Positions 1 through 8,881 of a DNA stretch of 27,786 nt are shown here, piece by piece. The notes under the pieces are model-generated. The model was not told where the DNA came from. It was given only the letters and a program-made list of their open reading frames with translations, and did not search any database. The position numbers were made by a program, and so were the translations under genes. Position 1 is the first letter of the stretch. Each line of letters begins with the position of its first letter. This DNA comes from a virus, in IMG/VR virus record IMGVR_UViG_3300020203_000078, positions 1 through 27,786 of that record; one strand, given 5' to 3'.

Positions 1-16
1 GTGCTACATGTGTCAT
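1..16 (-). CDS. Start of the next leftward gene (partial)
   Basis: An ATG on the minus strand at 16-14 is preceded by AGGGGA with an 8-base spacer, and this Shine-Dalgarno site overlaps the stop codon of the 133-residue gene upstream. Only five codons (M-T-H-V-A) lie in the window before it runs off the left edge. The spacing matches other junctions in this operon, so I infer a real gene, probably a tail or tail-fibre gene from its position. Nothing can be said about its product. Confidence 0.4.
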
Positions 17-20
17 ACCG

Positions 21-422
21 CTAGTCCCCTGCGCTACCTGGTGTAGGTGCGTCTGTCATTAAAGTGAAGTTGATTGCAACGCTACTCTTGACCCACAAAG
101 CATCACCAAGGTTTCCCGAAAAAAGAAACTCATCCATGCGCCCACGCCTTGGCAGCGCGACGAAGACAGTTGCGGCTGCAAAGGTCATAGGATACTCGAA
201 TGCGCCAGTAGCTGCGGCGTTGGAGTCGGAGGGTACGAAACAAAAGGTTAAGGTGCCAACAGGAATGTTGGGCGCGATGATACCTGTGATATACGGTGTT
301 CGGGAAGCATTAAGTGGGCGTACCAACACGTAGGTGTTGGTCGTGTCAATATCGACCTTATGTGTTTGAACAAGGTCGATGCCCTTCGTTGCGGGCGTGT
401 TGGATACGGACGTATTAGCCAT
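21..422 (-). CDS. Small virion-associated protein of unknown function (133 aa)
   Basis: I do not recognise this family. The 133-residue product is rich in T, A, V, F and P, with alternating short hydrophobic stretches that suggest an all-beta domain. It has no signal peptide or membrane segment. The ATG at 422 is preceded by TGGAG with a 9-base spacer. It follows the giant ejection protein and has its own promoter-like sequence (445-473), so it may be made at a different level. Position at the end of the tail and ejection block suggests a minor virion or tail-attachment protein, but that is inference. The general pattern resembles the 177-residue protein at 16717-17250, without alignable identity by eye. 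Confidence 0.75.
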   Translation of the reverse strand: MANTSVSNTPATKGIDLVQTHKVDIDTTNTYVLVRPLNASRTPYITGIIAPNIPVGTLTFCFVPSDSNAAATGAFEYPMTFAAATVFVALPRRGRMDEFLFSGNLGDALWVKSSVAINFTLMTDAPTPGSAGD

Positions 423-444
423 TACAAAAGCTCCAGTTTATTTA

Positions 445-473
445 AGTATAGCACTTTAAAATCCATTAGGGAA
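445..473 (-). promoter_or_regulatory. Extended -10 promoter upstream of the 133-residue gene
   Basis: On the minus strand, TATACT (450-445) is preceded by TGC, giving an extended -10. Seventeen bases upstream is a weak -35, TTCCCT (473-468). The -10 and the following TTAA match the promoter upstream of capsid. It overlaps the 3' end of the 2031-residue gene. The predicted start is near 438, leaving a short leader with the Shine-Dalgarno site. Confidence 0.5.
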
Positions 474-3400
474 GGGGTCAACTGCACCACCAGTACCAAA
501 CACATCTTCAAGTATGGTTGGGTCGTCCATATCATAGTCTTTACCAATGACGGCATTAGCCCACAACCTAAACGCCTTGGTCATACCGTACTCAAAGTCG
601 GAACTACCCGTGGCGTTACCTACAAGCTGACCAATGGGACGGCTGCGCATGGCTGCGGTAGTGGCAAAGCCCACACCTGCGCCTATAGCTGGGCTGCGTG
701 TTAACACGGTCGTGGCAGCAGCCATCCCGAATGGAGCTAGACCCGTTAAGGTGTTGGCAAGCGGCGTGACTCGACCTTGGGTAGCTTGTCCAATCGAGCC
801 CGCAGCATCACGAATCATACCAAAGGGCGCACCTATGAAAGAATCCACAGGGTCGGTGAACCCATAAATCCAACTACTCACCATCGAGCTAGGGATTGCC
901 GAGAGCATACCAGCCTGTGTCATGTACTTCATGGCGGCTAAGACGTTCTGACCAGCGTCAATATCCTCTAGTCGACCCTCGGCGACGGCTGCCATGTTAG
1001 ACCCGTTGGTTATAATCTTACCTTGTGTAAAGACCTCATACATCGCGTCGCGCATCATACCCATGATGAGTGCAGATGCCATCACACCGCCCATCATCAT
1101 TGCGGAGCCAGCTACGTTGTTACGGCCGCCCATCTCCCTGATGAGAGAAGGGACAACCTGCCCTGCAAATATACGTGGGAAGGTAGTCAACATTGTGAGC
1201 ATACGTACACCCTCGCCACCAATCGTGCCTGTTTGTGTACCGATACCTGCGGCCGATGCGTGGTTTCCACCCAGCGTGTTGTATGTCAGCCTGTCATATT
1301 GGAAGGTGTGCATAGCTTTAGCTTTGGTGGAGATGCCTAGGTCAGGCACCAGCTCTGGACGGAAGATGCCACCCTCGTCGATACCTTTGGCCAGTATGAA
1401 GATGTCGTCAGGCAGGAGACCGAAAGGTTCGAAAACGTTACGTATTTCTATGTCATATATTCTGTCTGGGTTAGACACTACCTTACGAATAGCGGAGGCA
1501 ATCAGTCGGGATGCCGTCTCAGACGAGCGCATACTACCGAGGGCGTTCATCTGTGTTACGCCTGTGAACTTATAAAGGCTAGCAAAGAGCGCATCTGCCA
1601 CGCCGTGACCGTCCTCGGCAGCGTCGATACGACCCACAGCACCCATCATACTGTTGAACAACTCCATCGTGGAGTCATCTTTCAGCATCTGCGCCAAGTG
1701 TTTTTCGCTTAGGCCTTTACCAAAAGCACCCCTACCGAACGATTCCACCATGTCCAGCGGTGCCTGTACGATGAGCTGCACCGCCCTAGCGACGTTACGG
1801 TTGGCCAGCTGGGCTGCAACCTGAGGCACCCTGTCAAGAACTTGTGACATGAAGGACAACGATAGTTTGGCTGTACGTGCGACAGCGCGCGCCGACCTAG
1901 CACCTTTTGCAAGGGTTGGGTTGTAATTTATACGTTTGTTGGTCATGTTGGTTTTAAAGAATGTGTTGGCGGAGTCGACACCTGATATGAATGACTTAGC
2001 ACCGAACCAACCCTCTAGGTCTAGGTTAGAACGCCACTCTGCGCTGTTGCCTGCAATATCGCCAATGGACTGTTTCATGTTCACCAGACCTTCACCAGCC
2101 ATCGACCCAAACTGCTCTATCTCTAGTTCTTGCATACGCTCACGCTGTGCGGCATCCATTAGTTTAGTTATGGGGTTTGTGTTGTCACCGAAAGACTCAA
2201 GCCATGCATTCAACCCTGCCATACCTTTAACAGGTATCGTGGTAGTGTTAAGCAGGTTGCGTGTGCTGTCACCGCCAGCGTCGACGGCTTCTAGGCCGCG
2301 CTCGCGCATGGCTTTGGCAAGGGCGTTCGCAGCAATTCTCGGGTCGTTTATGTTATTCTGTGACAGCAGGTTGGTCAAGTTGGCACTCTCGGAATGCGCT
2401 GCGGCACGTTTCGTATCAAGGTCGTCAAGCTCCTTCTGGTAGTCTGCCATACTCTTCGCCTGTGTGTCTAGTTTGGCAGCTGCCTTAACCATACTCTCAC
2501 GTATGATGTCGGAGGTCTGCTGGCTCAAACCTGGCTGCCTGCGCTCGGCTATACGCTGCTCGTCGAGACGCTTCTGCATAATAGGTAAACGCTCTTCGGC
2601 ATGTTTAACCACACGCTGTAGGCCTGTTTGCTCGGTGGCTAGCTTACCCTTGCGCTGTAAGGCTTGGACGTAGTTAACCGCAGCTGGTGCGGTGTTCTGA
2701 CCATCGATAAATCTCTCGGCTGACCGCATCATCGCAGCCTGCACACGCCTCGATTGGAACGCCTGCTCGCTCAAACCCTGCATCTTCTCCTGTTTAGTCA
2801 TCGTCCTGCCAAACACTTCAAGTGTGTTGCGGATGGCTGAGTTGCGTGCGCTGTGTAGAGCAGAGGTGGCGTCGCCAGGGTTGGCTTCCAACATAGCATC
2901 AAGCTCAGCTTTGACCTTATCGAAGTTTTTCTTTGACTTGCTGGAGGCGTCTAGCTTCTCAAGGTAGGTCATGCGTGCGTTGTCGAAGGCATCCCAATCA
3001 GCTTTCGGCATCCCCTCGGGACGTTCCTTTAAGGCTAGGGCACGTTCAACAAAGGTCTTCATGAGGGTGTCATCTTTGTCAGGCGTCGCTTTGACTTTAG
3101 GCGAGCCATCAACTGCACCGAAGATAACCTTAGTCTTCGTAAGCACAACATTGCCTTGGTTAAGGATATTGCTTCCGATGATGTTTCTGCCAAGGTTCTC
3201 ACCCTCAGCAAATGGAACCACTTCAACGTCTTTGTACACATTGGAGCCGATGGTAAGCTCGGGTACCTTGTACACGTCCAGCGTCTGTTTGCCTGAGGCC
3301 GTGGTTACGCCTCGTGTGCCAATCTTAACGCCGCCTAGCTCTTCTATAGTGCTGAGGCGTAGGTGCGTGGATGTTGCGCCACTGTCTACCAAGGTACGCT

Positions 3401-6400
3401 CACCAAACAGGTCGATGGAGTAGTTGTTCCCTTTGACAAAGAACGTATCCCCAGCAGGCTTTACAGCACCCTTTTTACCGAGATAAGCCCCACTTGGGGT
3501 GTAGACCATATCATAGTTTGTTAGTATGTCGCGGCCAATAATGGCTTCAACGCCAGCCGACTTCATTAGCCCAGTAACGTCCATATTAGGTGCACTGTCA
3601 GCACGCTTAAGCAAACTTAGTGCGGTGCCCTTGAGCTGGATACCCTCGGACTTGATGTTCAGGTTAGACAGTTGTGCGTCACGAACGTCGTTGACCAGCC
3701 GTGTGTTTCCAGCACGCTTGCCCAGCAGTGCGTCGCTTCCGAATGAGGTGAAGGCACCTGTGTCGATGAGCACGTTGGAGGGTACAGCCTTGCCGTCCTC
3801 GCCTATGAAATCCATCTTTAAGATGTGTGTGCCATTTTGCTTGTTGGCTGTGAGCGGTACGAAACCCTTTTTGGCCATCTGCTCTGGCGTCATGGCATCC
3901 ACAACATCAGGGGTTATGTTCTCAAGGGTGGCCTGTGATGGTGGTAGGTAACCTTCGATGTCGGAGGCTTTCATGGCCAACGTTTGACGTGCCTCGAACT
4001 CAGCAGCTGTGTTTAGGCCGTAGCCTTCATGCTGCTCAGTGGCAGACCTAAGCAAGGCCTCGTGCTGGTTGTCAATCTCTGGTGCCACATACTTCTTGGC
4101 GTCAGCTAGGCGTTGCTCGCGTTCGGTCAGCACACGCGCCTGCTCGGTTATAAGCTCGCCCTTAGCGGTCTCGGCATCGGTGACGGCCTTCTGTTTGGCT
4201 GTGATGTCTGTGTCTAGTTTATTACGCTGACCTTCGGCGGTCTTCAAAGCTCTCTCAGCTATGTCGAACTCGTCGTTGGCTTCTTTGACAGACTTGGCCA
4301 CGTAGTCTACATTAGATTGCCCCTTGTCGGAACTCCAGTCTTTAACCTTGCGCTCAAACTCAGCGTAGTTGAATGTCTTGTCCAGCAGATTATCATCGGC
4401 AGCTTTCACATCATCCGAAAGCTTTTTGACTGCTTTCGTTGCAGCTGCAAGACGCGTCTCAAGTGCTTTGATAGCAGCTTTAATTATTTTGGTTTCGCTA
4501 GGCAGCGGGGTCAGAATTACGACGTCTGACTTCTTTCCAGCTTTAATCTGTTTGTTTGTCTTAGTGTACTCCTTCTTTGCAAGCTTCAACTCGGACGTCA
4601 AGGCAGTGACCTTGGCCTCCGCCTTGGGGGCGTCTGCGGTGCGTACGTCCACAGCCTTTTGACGGCGTACATTGGCCTTGCCAATCTGCGCTTCCTTCTC
4701 AGCCAGCGTCTTAGCTTGGCTGGCTTGGATGCGGTCAAGTATTGTCTTACGTGCTGCGCTTACCACAGAGACGTCTATTTGAGGGTCGCCTGTCAGCGAG
4801 TCTTTAAATAGTGTGACTTGCTGCTGTGCAAGTTCGACACGGTCTTTTGCGGCTACAACGTTGGCGTCGCTTTCCACAACCTTGGCAGCCTTGTTGGCCT
4901 GCGCGACCTCCACCTGCCCTTTGTATTTGGTGATGACTTTGTCACGCTCGGCAAGCGCAAGCTGCTGGTTGTTGACCATGTCGTCGGTCTTAACCGCACG
5001 CTGTGCCACCTTTTCAAGTTCGGCCTGCTCGTTCTTGGCGATGTTGGCTAGTCGTGTCTGGTAGGTGACAAGTGAGTCTTTCAAGTTTGTCTGAGCGTTG
5101 AACAAACCATCGTACAACTCTCGTGGGGTTCCACCGTTACCGAAAGAATTAGCTATGGCTGCGACGTCACCGTCTTCGAGGTTGGCTATACCTTCTGCCT
5201 GTTTTGCCAGTTTGTTTGCAATACCAATGTACTCGGTGTTTAGTTTGTCAAGCTCGCGCTTAGCGGCGTTGCGCTCTTTGGTAATGGCTGCGAGGTTAGA
5301 CTTAGCACCTGCTACATCAGCTTCGCCGAACTCGTCGTTGTACTTCTCTATGACGGCCTGCTCTACGCGCAGCTCTTCGGTAATCTCAAGCAGACGTTCC
5401 GTGCCTAGTTTAAAGTTCTGGTCGAGTTTGCCGACGCGGGTTTCGGTGCGTGCTCGCTTCTCTGCAATCTCAAGTAGTGCGCGCTCACTGTCAAGTTTGT
5501 TCAGGCGTGCGTAGATATTGCCTAGGGACACCATGGTCTTATCCGCAGCCTTAGCTAGGTTAGGCATGATTGAAGTGTTTAGTCTATCTTTTCTATTGTC
5601 AAGGCCGCTTACAGTTTTAAAAACGTTTACAAGCTTACGTTGCAGGCTGTAGTGGGTTGCAGCCTCGGGGTTTAAGGAGGGGTGGGTCAAATCGATTAGA
5701 CCTTTGTCGCTCATCTGTATGAGCTGGTCTTCTAGGTTGGCAGGTAGTTTGGCAAGGTTAGTATCCGATAGTAGGTCAGCAAGGTACTCCACAGCACTTA
5801 AGGGGCGCACGCCAAGGTCTTCCCGAAAGGCATGTGACTGGCGGAGAAGTAGGCCTATATCGCCAGCCCCTGAGCCGTCGCTTAAACCCTTGTTAAAGGC
5901 GTCCACTACAGTAGGTAGTACGTTCGCTCTGAAAAATGTGGTCTTTTCTGCACCATCCTGTAAGGCCATGAAGAACATCATGTCCTCTTTCCTCAAAGCG
6001 AGGACGGCGGACTTTGAAAACTCTTGTGTCCGCAACGCCATTAGGTTGGTGTACCCACCGCCCATGGTGTATGCTTGGTCGCCAAACGCCATAGCGTCAA
6101 ACACACGCGTGGCATGGACGCGTTTCTCAACTAGCGTTAGTTGCCGTGGTGTTAGGTCTACGATGGTCAGAAGTTTTTCGTAAGCTGCCGTCACCGCTGT
6201 GGAGTCGGTAGGGTCTAGCCCACGCACAAGTTGAGCCCACTCTTTAGCAGCTGGTGCGCCACCAATGTTGACTACCTCAGCGGCCTTAAGTTTGGAGAAT
6301 GCACCGATTATTTTATTGTGGTTAGCGACGGCGACCTGCGCTGTCTGTAGTTTACCTATCGCCTTGGTTAGGCCTTGCTTGGCCTTGTAGTCTAGTAAGA

Positions 6401-6551
6401 CACCGTACTGCCTTAAAAGGAACCCGAGTTTTTGCGGGTCGTTGTCCGCTGTCTTTTTAATCTTTTTGAGGATGCGGTCAGCAGCCTGCCTACCCATCAC
6501 AGCCTTTGTGGCGTCATGGAATATCTTAGAACAGTTCTGCTTACCCGTCAT
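456..6551 (-). CDS. Giant internal virion/ejection protein with tandem retropepsin-like protease domains
   Basis: This 2031-residue protein is the last and largest of the ejection-protein genes, in the place of T7 gp16. An N-terminal helical region is followed by a long, charged, coiled-coil-rich stretch (about 345-825). Two aspartic protease-like repeats follow at about 905-1140. The first has V-L-I-D930-T-G-A and, 74 residues later, I-I-G (1004-1006). The second has L-V-D1056-S-G-A and, 68 residues on, I-I-G (1124-1126). This is the retropepsin pattern twice. Another helical region (to about 1400) leads to a C-terminal part with hydrophobic segments near 1810-1835 and 1940-1975, possibly for membrane insertion during DNA ejection. 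It has no lytic transglycosylase domain. The ATG at 6551 overlaps the upstream gene by 11 bases and has GGAGG 9 bases away. The ejection role comes from context; protease activity is inferred from motifs. Confidence 0.88.
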   Translation of the reverse strand: MTGKQNCSKIFHDATKAVMGRQAADRILKKIKKTADNDPQKLGFLLRQYGVLLDYKAKQGLTKAIGKLQTAQVAVANHNKIIGAFSKLKAAEVVNIGGAPAAKEWAQLVRGLDPTDSTAVTAAYEKLLTIVDLTPRQLTLVEKRVHATRVFDAMAFGDQAYTMGGGYTNLMALRTQEFSKSAVLALRKEDMMFFMALQDGAEKTTFFRANVLPTVVDAFNKGLSDGSGAGDIGLLLRQSHAFREDLGVRPLSAVEYLADLLSDTNLAKLPANLEDQLIQMSDKGLIDLTHPSLNPEAATHYSLQRKLVNVFKTVSGLDNRKDRLNTSIMPNLAKAADKTMVSLGNIYARLNKLDSERALLEIAEKRARTETRVGKLDQNFKLGTERLLEITEELRVEQAVIEKYNDEFGEADVAGAKSNLAAITKERNAAKRELDKLNTEYIGIANKLAKQAEGIANLEDGDVAAIANSFGNGGTPRELYDGLFNAQTNLKDSLVTYQTRLANIAKNEQAELEKVAQRAVKTDDMVNNQQLALAERDKVITKYKGQVEVAQANKAAKVVESDANVVAAKDRVELAQQQVTLFKDSLTGDPQIDVSVVSAARKTILDRIQASQAKTLAEKEAQIGKANVRRQKAVDVRTADAPKAEAKVTALTSELKLAKKEYTKTNKQIKAGKKSDVVILTPLPSETKIIKAAIKALETRLAAATKAVKKLSDDVKAADDNLLDKTFNYAEFERKVKDWSSDKGQSNVDYVAKSVKEANDEFDIAERALKTAEGQRNKLDTDITAKQKAVTDAETAKGELITEQARVLTEREQRLADAKKYVAPEIDNQHEALLRSATEQHEGYGLNTAAEFEARQTLAMKASDIEGYLPPSQATLENITPDVVDAMTPEQMAKKGFVPLTANKQNGTHILKMDFIGEDGKAVPSNVLIDTGAFTSFGSDALLGKRAGNTRLVNDVRDAQLSNLNIKSEGIQLKGTALSLLKRADSAPNMDVTGLMKSAGVEAIIGRDILTNYDMVYTPSGAYLGKKGAVKPAGDTFFVKGNNYSIDLFGERTLVDSGATSTHLRLSTIEELGGVKIGTRGVTTASGKQTLDVYKVPELTIGSNVYKDVEVVPFAEGENLGRNIIGSNILNQGNVVLTKTKVIFGAVDGSPKVKATPDKDDTLMKTFVERALALKERPEGMPKADWDAFDNARMTYLEKLDASSKSKKNFDKVKAELDAMLEANPGDATSALHSARNSAIRNTLEVFGRTMTKQEKMQGLSEQAFQSRRVQAAMMRSAERFIDGQNTAPAAVNYVQALQRKGKLATEQTGLQRVVKHAEERLPIMQKRLDEQRIAERRQPGLSQQTSDIIRESMVKAAAKLDTQAKSMADYQKELDDLDTKRAAAHSESANLTNLLSQNNINDPRIAANALAKAMRERGLEAVDAGGDSTRNLLNTTTIPVKGMAGLNAWLESFGDNTNPITKLMDAAQRERMQELEIEQFGSMAGEGLVNMKQSIGDIAGNSAEWRSNLDLEGWFGAKSFISGVDSANTFFKTNMTNKRINYNPTLAKGARSARAVARTAKLSLSFMSQVLDRVPQVAAQLANRNVARAVQLIVQAPLDMVESFGRGAFGKGLSEKHLAQMLKDDSTMELFNSMMGAVGRIDAAEDGHGVADALFASLYKFTGVTQMNALGSMRSSETASRLIASAIRKVVSNPDRIYDIEIRNVFEPFGLLPDDIFILAKGIDEGGIFRPELVPDLGISTKAKAMHTFQYDRLTYNTLGGNHASAAGIGTQTGTIGGEGVRMLTMLTTFPRIFAGQVVPSLIREMGGRNNVAGSAMMMGGVMASALIMGMMRDAMYEVFTQGKIITNGSNMAAVAEGRLEDIDAGQNVLAAMKYMTQAGMLSAIPSSMVSSWIYGFTDPVDSFIGAPFGMIRDAAGSIGQATQGRVTPLANTLTGLAPFGMAAATTVLTRSPAIGAGVGFATTAAMRSRPIGQLVGNATGSSDFEYGMTKAFRLWANAVIGKDYDMDDPTILEDVFGTGGAVDPFPNGF

Positions 6552-8877
6552 CTAATGAACCTCCAGTGATTAAACAGTCTAAAGCGTCTAGGGCAGCCTT
6601 AGTAAACTGCTCTACATCCATTGTACCACGAATCTCGTCTTTTGTCAGGAAATCGAGTTGGTCTTTTATATATGCGCGTGTTGCTGGCGGCAAGCCGTTG
6701 GCCTCGGCGTTATCGTACAAACTCTGTAATGTGGTGACGTCCTTCTTGAGCATCATGGAACGCTCATTGACGTAGTCGGTCATTGACTTGCTATCATGCG
6801 GTACCTGCTTATCCCGCAAGTATTTGTTGTAGGCCGCGTACTCAGTGTTACCACGGCCGTGCTGACCTATACGACTTTGAACACCTGCGGTTGCAGCCTC
6901 CTCAGCACCGACGCGCAGGTTGGTTCCTGCGATTACGTTGTTGACAACCATCTCTTCCATGTTTTTAATGCCCGCTAGTGTGCTGTCACGCACTTGTCTG
7001 GCAATCTGTTCAGGTGTGGCAAACTGGCTAGCCTTTGCACCCGCAGCCACCATACGCTTAACCAACGCAGAGTCATCACCGAAGACAGCCTTGATGTCTG
7101 CCATCATTGGTGTGTTTAGGGCAAGGGTACCTTTCCACGTAGCAAGCCTTCGGCTGACCTGTTTACCTAGCGTCGCGATTCTAGCTTGGTCAGCAGCTCG
7201 GGTTGCTATGAACTTCTCGTCCTTTAACCGCACTTGCAGGTCGGCTATCTCTTGTGTTATCTTGTGGAGCTTAGTACCACGCCTAGCCAAGCTAGCCTTT
7301 AGAGCTGGGTCAATATCTAGGCCTCGGTTAACCATGTGCTCGGACATCGCTACAAACTTGCCCGCCGTGTTTGCGAAGGCTTTGATAGTGAGTGTAGAGC
7401 CTGTGTATGCTGTGCCTAAGTTATTGAAGTTGTTTGTGGCGTTGATAATCTCGGTGTACTGCTTACTCATTAAGGTGTTCAACCGTCCGAACTCCTGCTG
7501 CATTCCGCCGATGCTCATGTAGGGTAGCCGTGGGTCGGCCGCCACCTGACGCTTGCCGATGAGCGTGAAGATGTCTGCGTTGTCAAGCTCGAACTGCGCC
7601 CGCTTGTCCTCAGGTATGAAGGCCATTATGGAGTCCACGCTGTCAGAGATGGCACCCAAGTTTATCGGTGCGTGCTCTAGGCCGCCGAACTCGTCCGCCC
7701 CATCTAGCAGGGTGCGCATCTCTAGCATCTTGGTGTCTATAGCTGCTTGACGTGACGCCGCTGGAATGTCTGCAAGCTCTTTAACCTGCACAGGTATGTA
7801 AGGCTGCGCGTCGGGGTGTATCTCAACCAGCTCATCATCGAGCAGCTTAACGGCTTCACCCGCAGGTATTTTCTGTGCACGGCCGTTGAGGTTCATCTGC
7901 ACCACCTCCCACGCATCACCACGTGACATACCTGTTGCACCTGCGATGTTGTCAACCATACTTTGCATGGAGTTTTGTGTGAGACCTGGTGTGCGCTTTA
8001 AGGCGTTGCTGCCCATCTGCGAGACGGCGTTGAGCCCACCCATACCAAGCTCTAAACCTGCACCCATTAGGATGTTTTGCACTAAGAATCCCACGTGGTC
8101 GAACTCTTGACCGTAGATGTTCTCGGCATTTGAGGCTTCATTGCTGGCTGTCAGGGCGGCACCTGCGGCACCTTCAATCGCACCCAGTGTAGCGAGACCA
8201 CCAAAACCTGAGGCGGATGGGAGAACGTTGGTGGTGTTGCGTAACATGCTTGCAGTCTGTAACCATGTGGCAGTTCTCTGGGCACCATAACCTAACCGCG
8301 CGGTGCTTGCCACTGCGCCGACTGCCAAGCCTGGTAGCAGTACGGAGGCTACCGTTGCCGCAAAGTTTACAGGGTCACTTAACGCGCCACCTATAGACCC
8401 TGCTGTTGCGCCAAGTCCCATAGGTGTGAACCAGCCACCTGCCAGAGCCTGCTCCGTTGCCTCTCTGCGCTGGAACATAGCCTGCAAACCGAGAGCATCC
8501 TCTGCGGACACTAGCGACAACGTGTTGGGCAGAGTGTACCCTGTCATATTCTTAAAGCCCTCGGCGTCAAACGTCGGTTTGTTTTCGGCTTCGGCCGTTC
8601 TTGCGTTCCGCGTTGCGATGTTATCTCCGAACGGAATACCAAATACATTATTATCCCCATACATTATGTTCTCAAACATGGTGGTGTTACCGAAAGACTG
8701 CTGTGCTGCGGCTGAGAAGCCTTTCCCGAAATCTGCTAATGTGGTGTCTTTTTTTTTCGGTGCTGCGCGCACACTAAGGGCAGAGTTTACGCCTGTAAGG
8801 TTTTCCACTGTTCGTGAACTAGCCTGCTGCTCGGCGAACACAGGGTTGTCAATTTCACCCCAGCTATTACGTACCAT
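6541..8877 (-). CDS. Internal virion/ejection protein (778 aa), gp15-like by position
   Basis: This 778-residue protein sits between the transglycosylase protein and the giant protein, where podoviruses carry their DNA-ejection proteins. Residues about 145-295 contain several glycine- and alanine-rich hydrophobic stretches that could insert into the host envelope. The rest is mainly helical and polar, with a Lys-rich patch (KKK) near residue 43. No enzymatic motif is visible. The ATG at 8877 has a strong site (AAGGAG, 7 bases away) that overlaps the stop region of the upstream gene. It ends 11 bases inside the next gene. Assignment rests on gene order and composition rather than recognisable sequence identity to T7 gp15. 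Confidence 0.75.
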   Translation of the reverse strand: MVRNSWGEIDNPVFAEQQASSRTVENLTGVNSALSVRAAPKKKDTTLADFGKGFSAAAQQSFGNTTMFENIMYGDNNVFGIPFGDNIATRNARTAEAENKPTFDAEGFKNMTGYTLPNTLSLVSAEDALGLQAMFQRREATEQALAGGWFTPMGLGATAGSIGGALSDPVNFAATVASVLLPGLAVGAVASTARLGYGAQRTATWLQTASMLRNTTNVLPSASGFGGLATLGAIEGAAGAALTASNEASNAENIYGQEFDHVGFLVQNILMGAGLELGMGGLNAVSQMGSNALKRTPGLTQNSMQSMVDNIAGATGMSRGDAWEVVQMNLNGRAQKIPAGEAVKLLDDELVEIHPDAQPYIPVQVKELADIPAASRQAAIDTKMLEMRTLLDGADEFGGLEHAPINLGAISDSVDSIMAFIPEDKRAQFELDNADIFTLIGKRQVAADPRLPYMSIGGMQQEFGRLNTLMSKQYTEIINATNNFNNLGTAYTGSTLTIKAFANTAGKFVAMSEHMVNRGLDIDPALKASLARRGTKLHKITQEIADLQVRLKDEKFIATRAADQARIATLGKQVSRRLATWKGTLALNTPMMADIKAVFGDDSALVKRMVAAGAKASQFATPEQIARQVRDSTLAGIKNMEEMVVNNVIAGTNLRVGAEEAATAGVQSRIGQHGRGNTEYAAYNKYLRDKQVPHDSKSMTDYVNERSMMLKKDVTTLQSLYDNAEANGLPPATRAYIKDQLDFLTKDEIRGTMDVEQFTKAALDALDCLITGGSLDDG

Positions 8878-8881
8878 GTTA

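Noticed and set aside
994-1575. A plus-strand open frame (193 codons) opposite the giant gene
   Set aside because: Antisense shadow with no ribosome site or recognisable domain.
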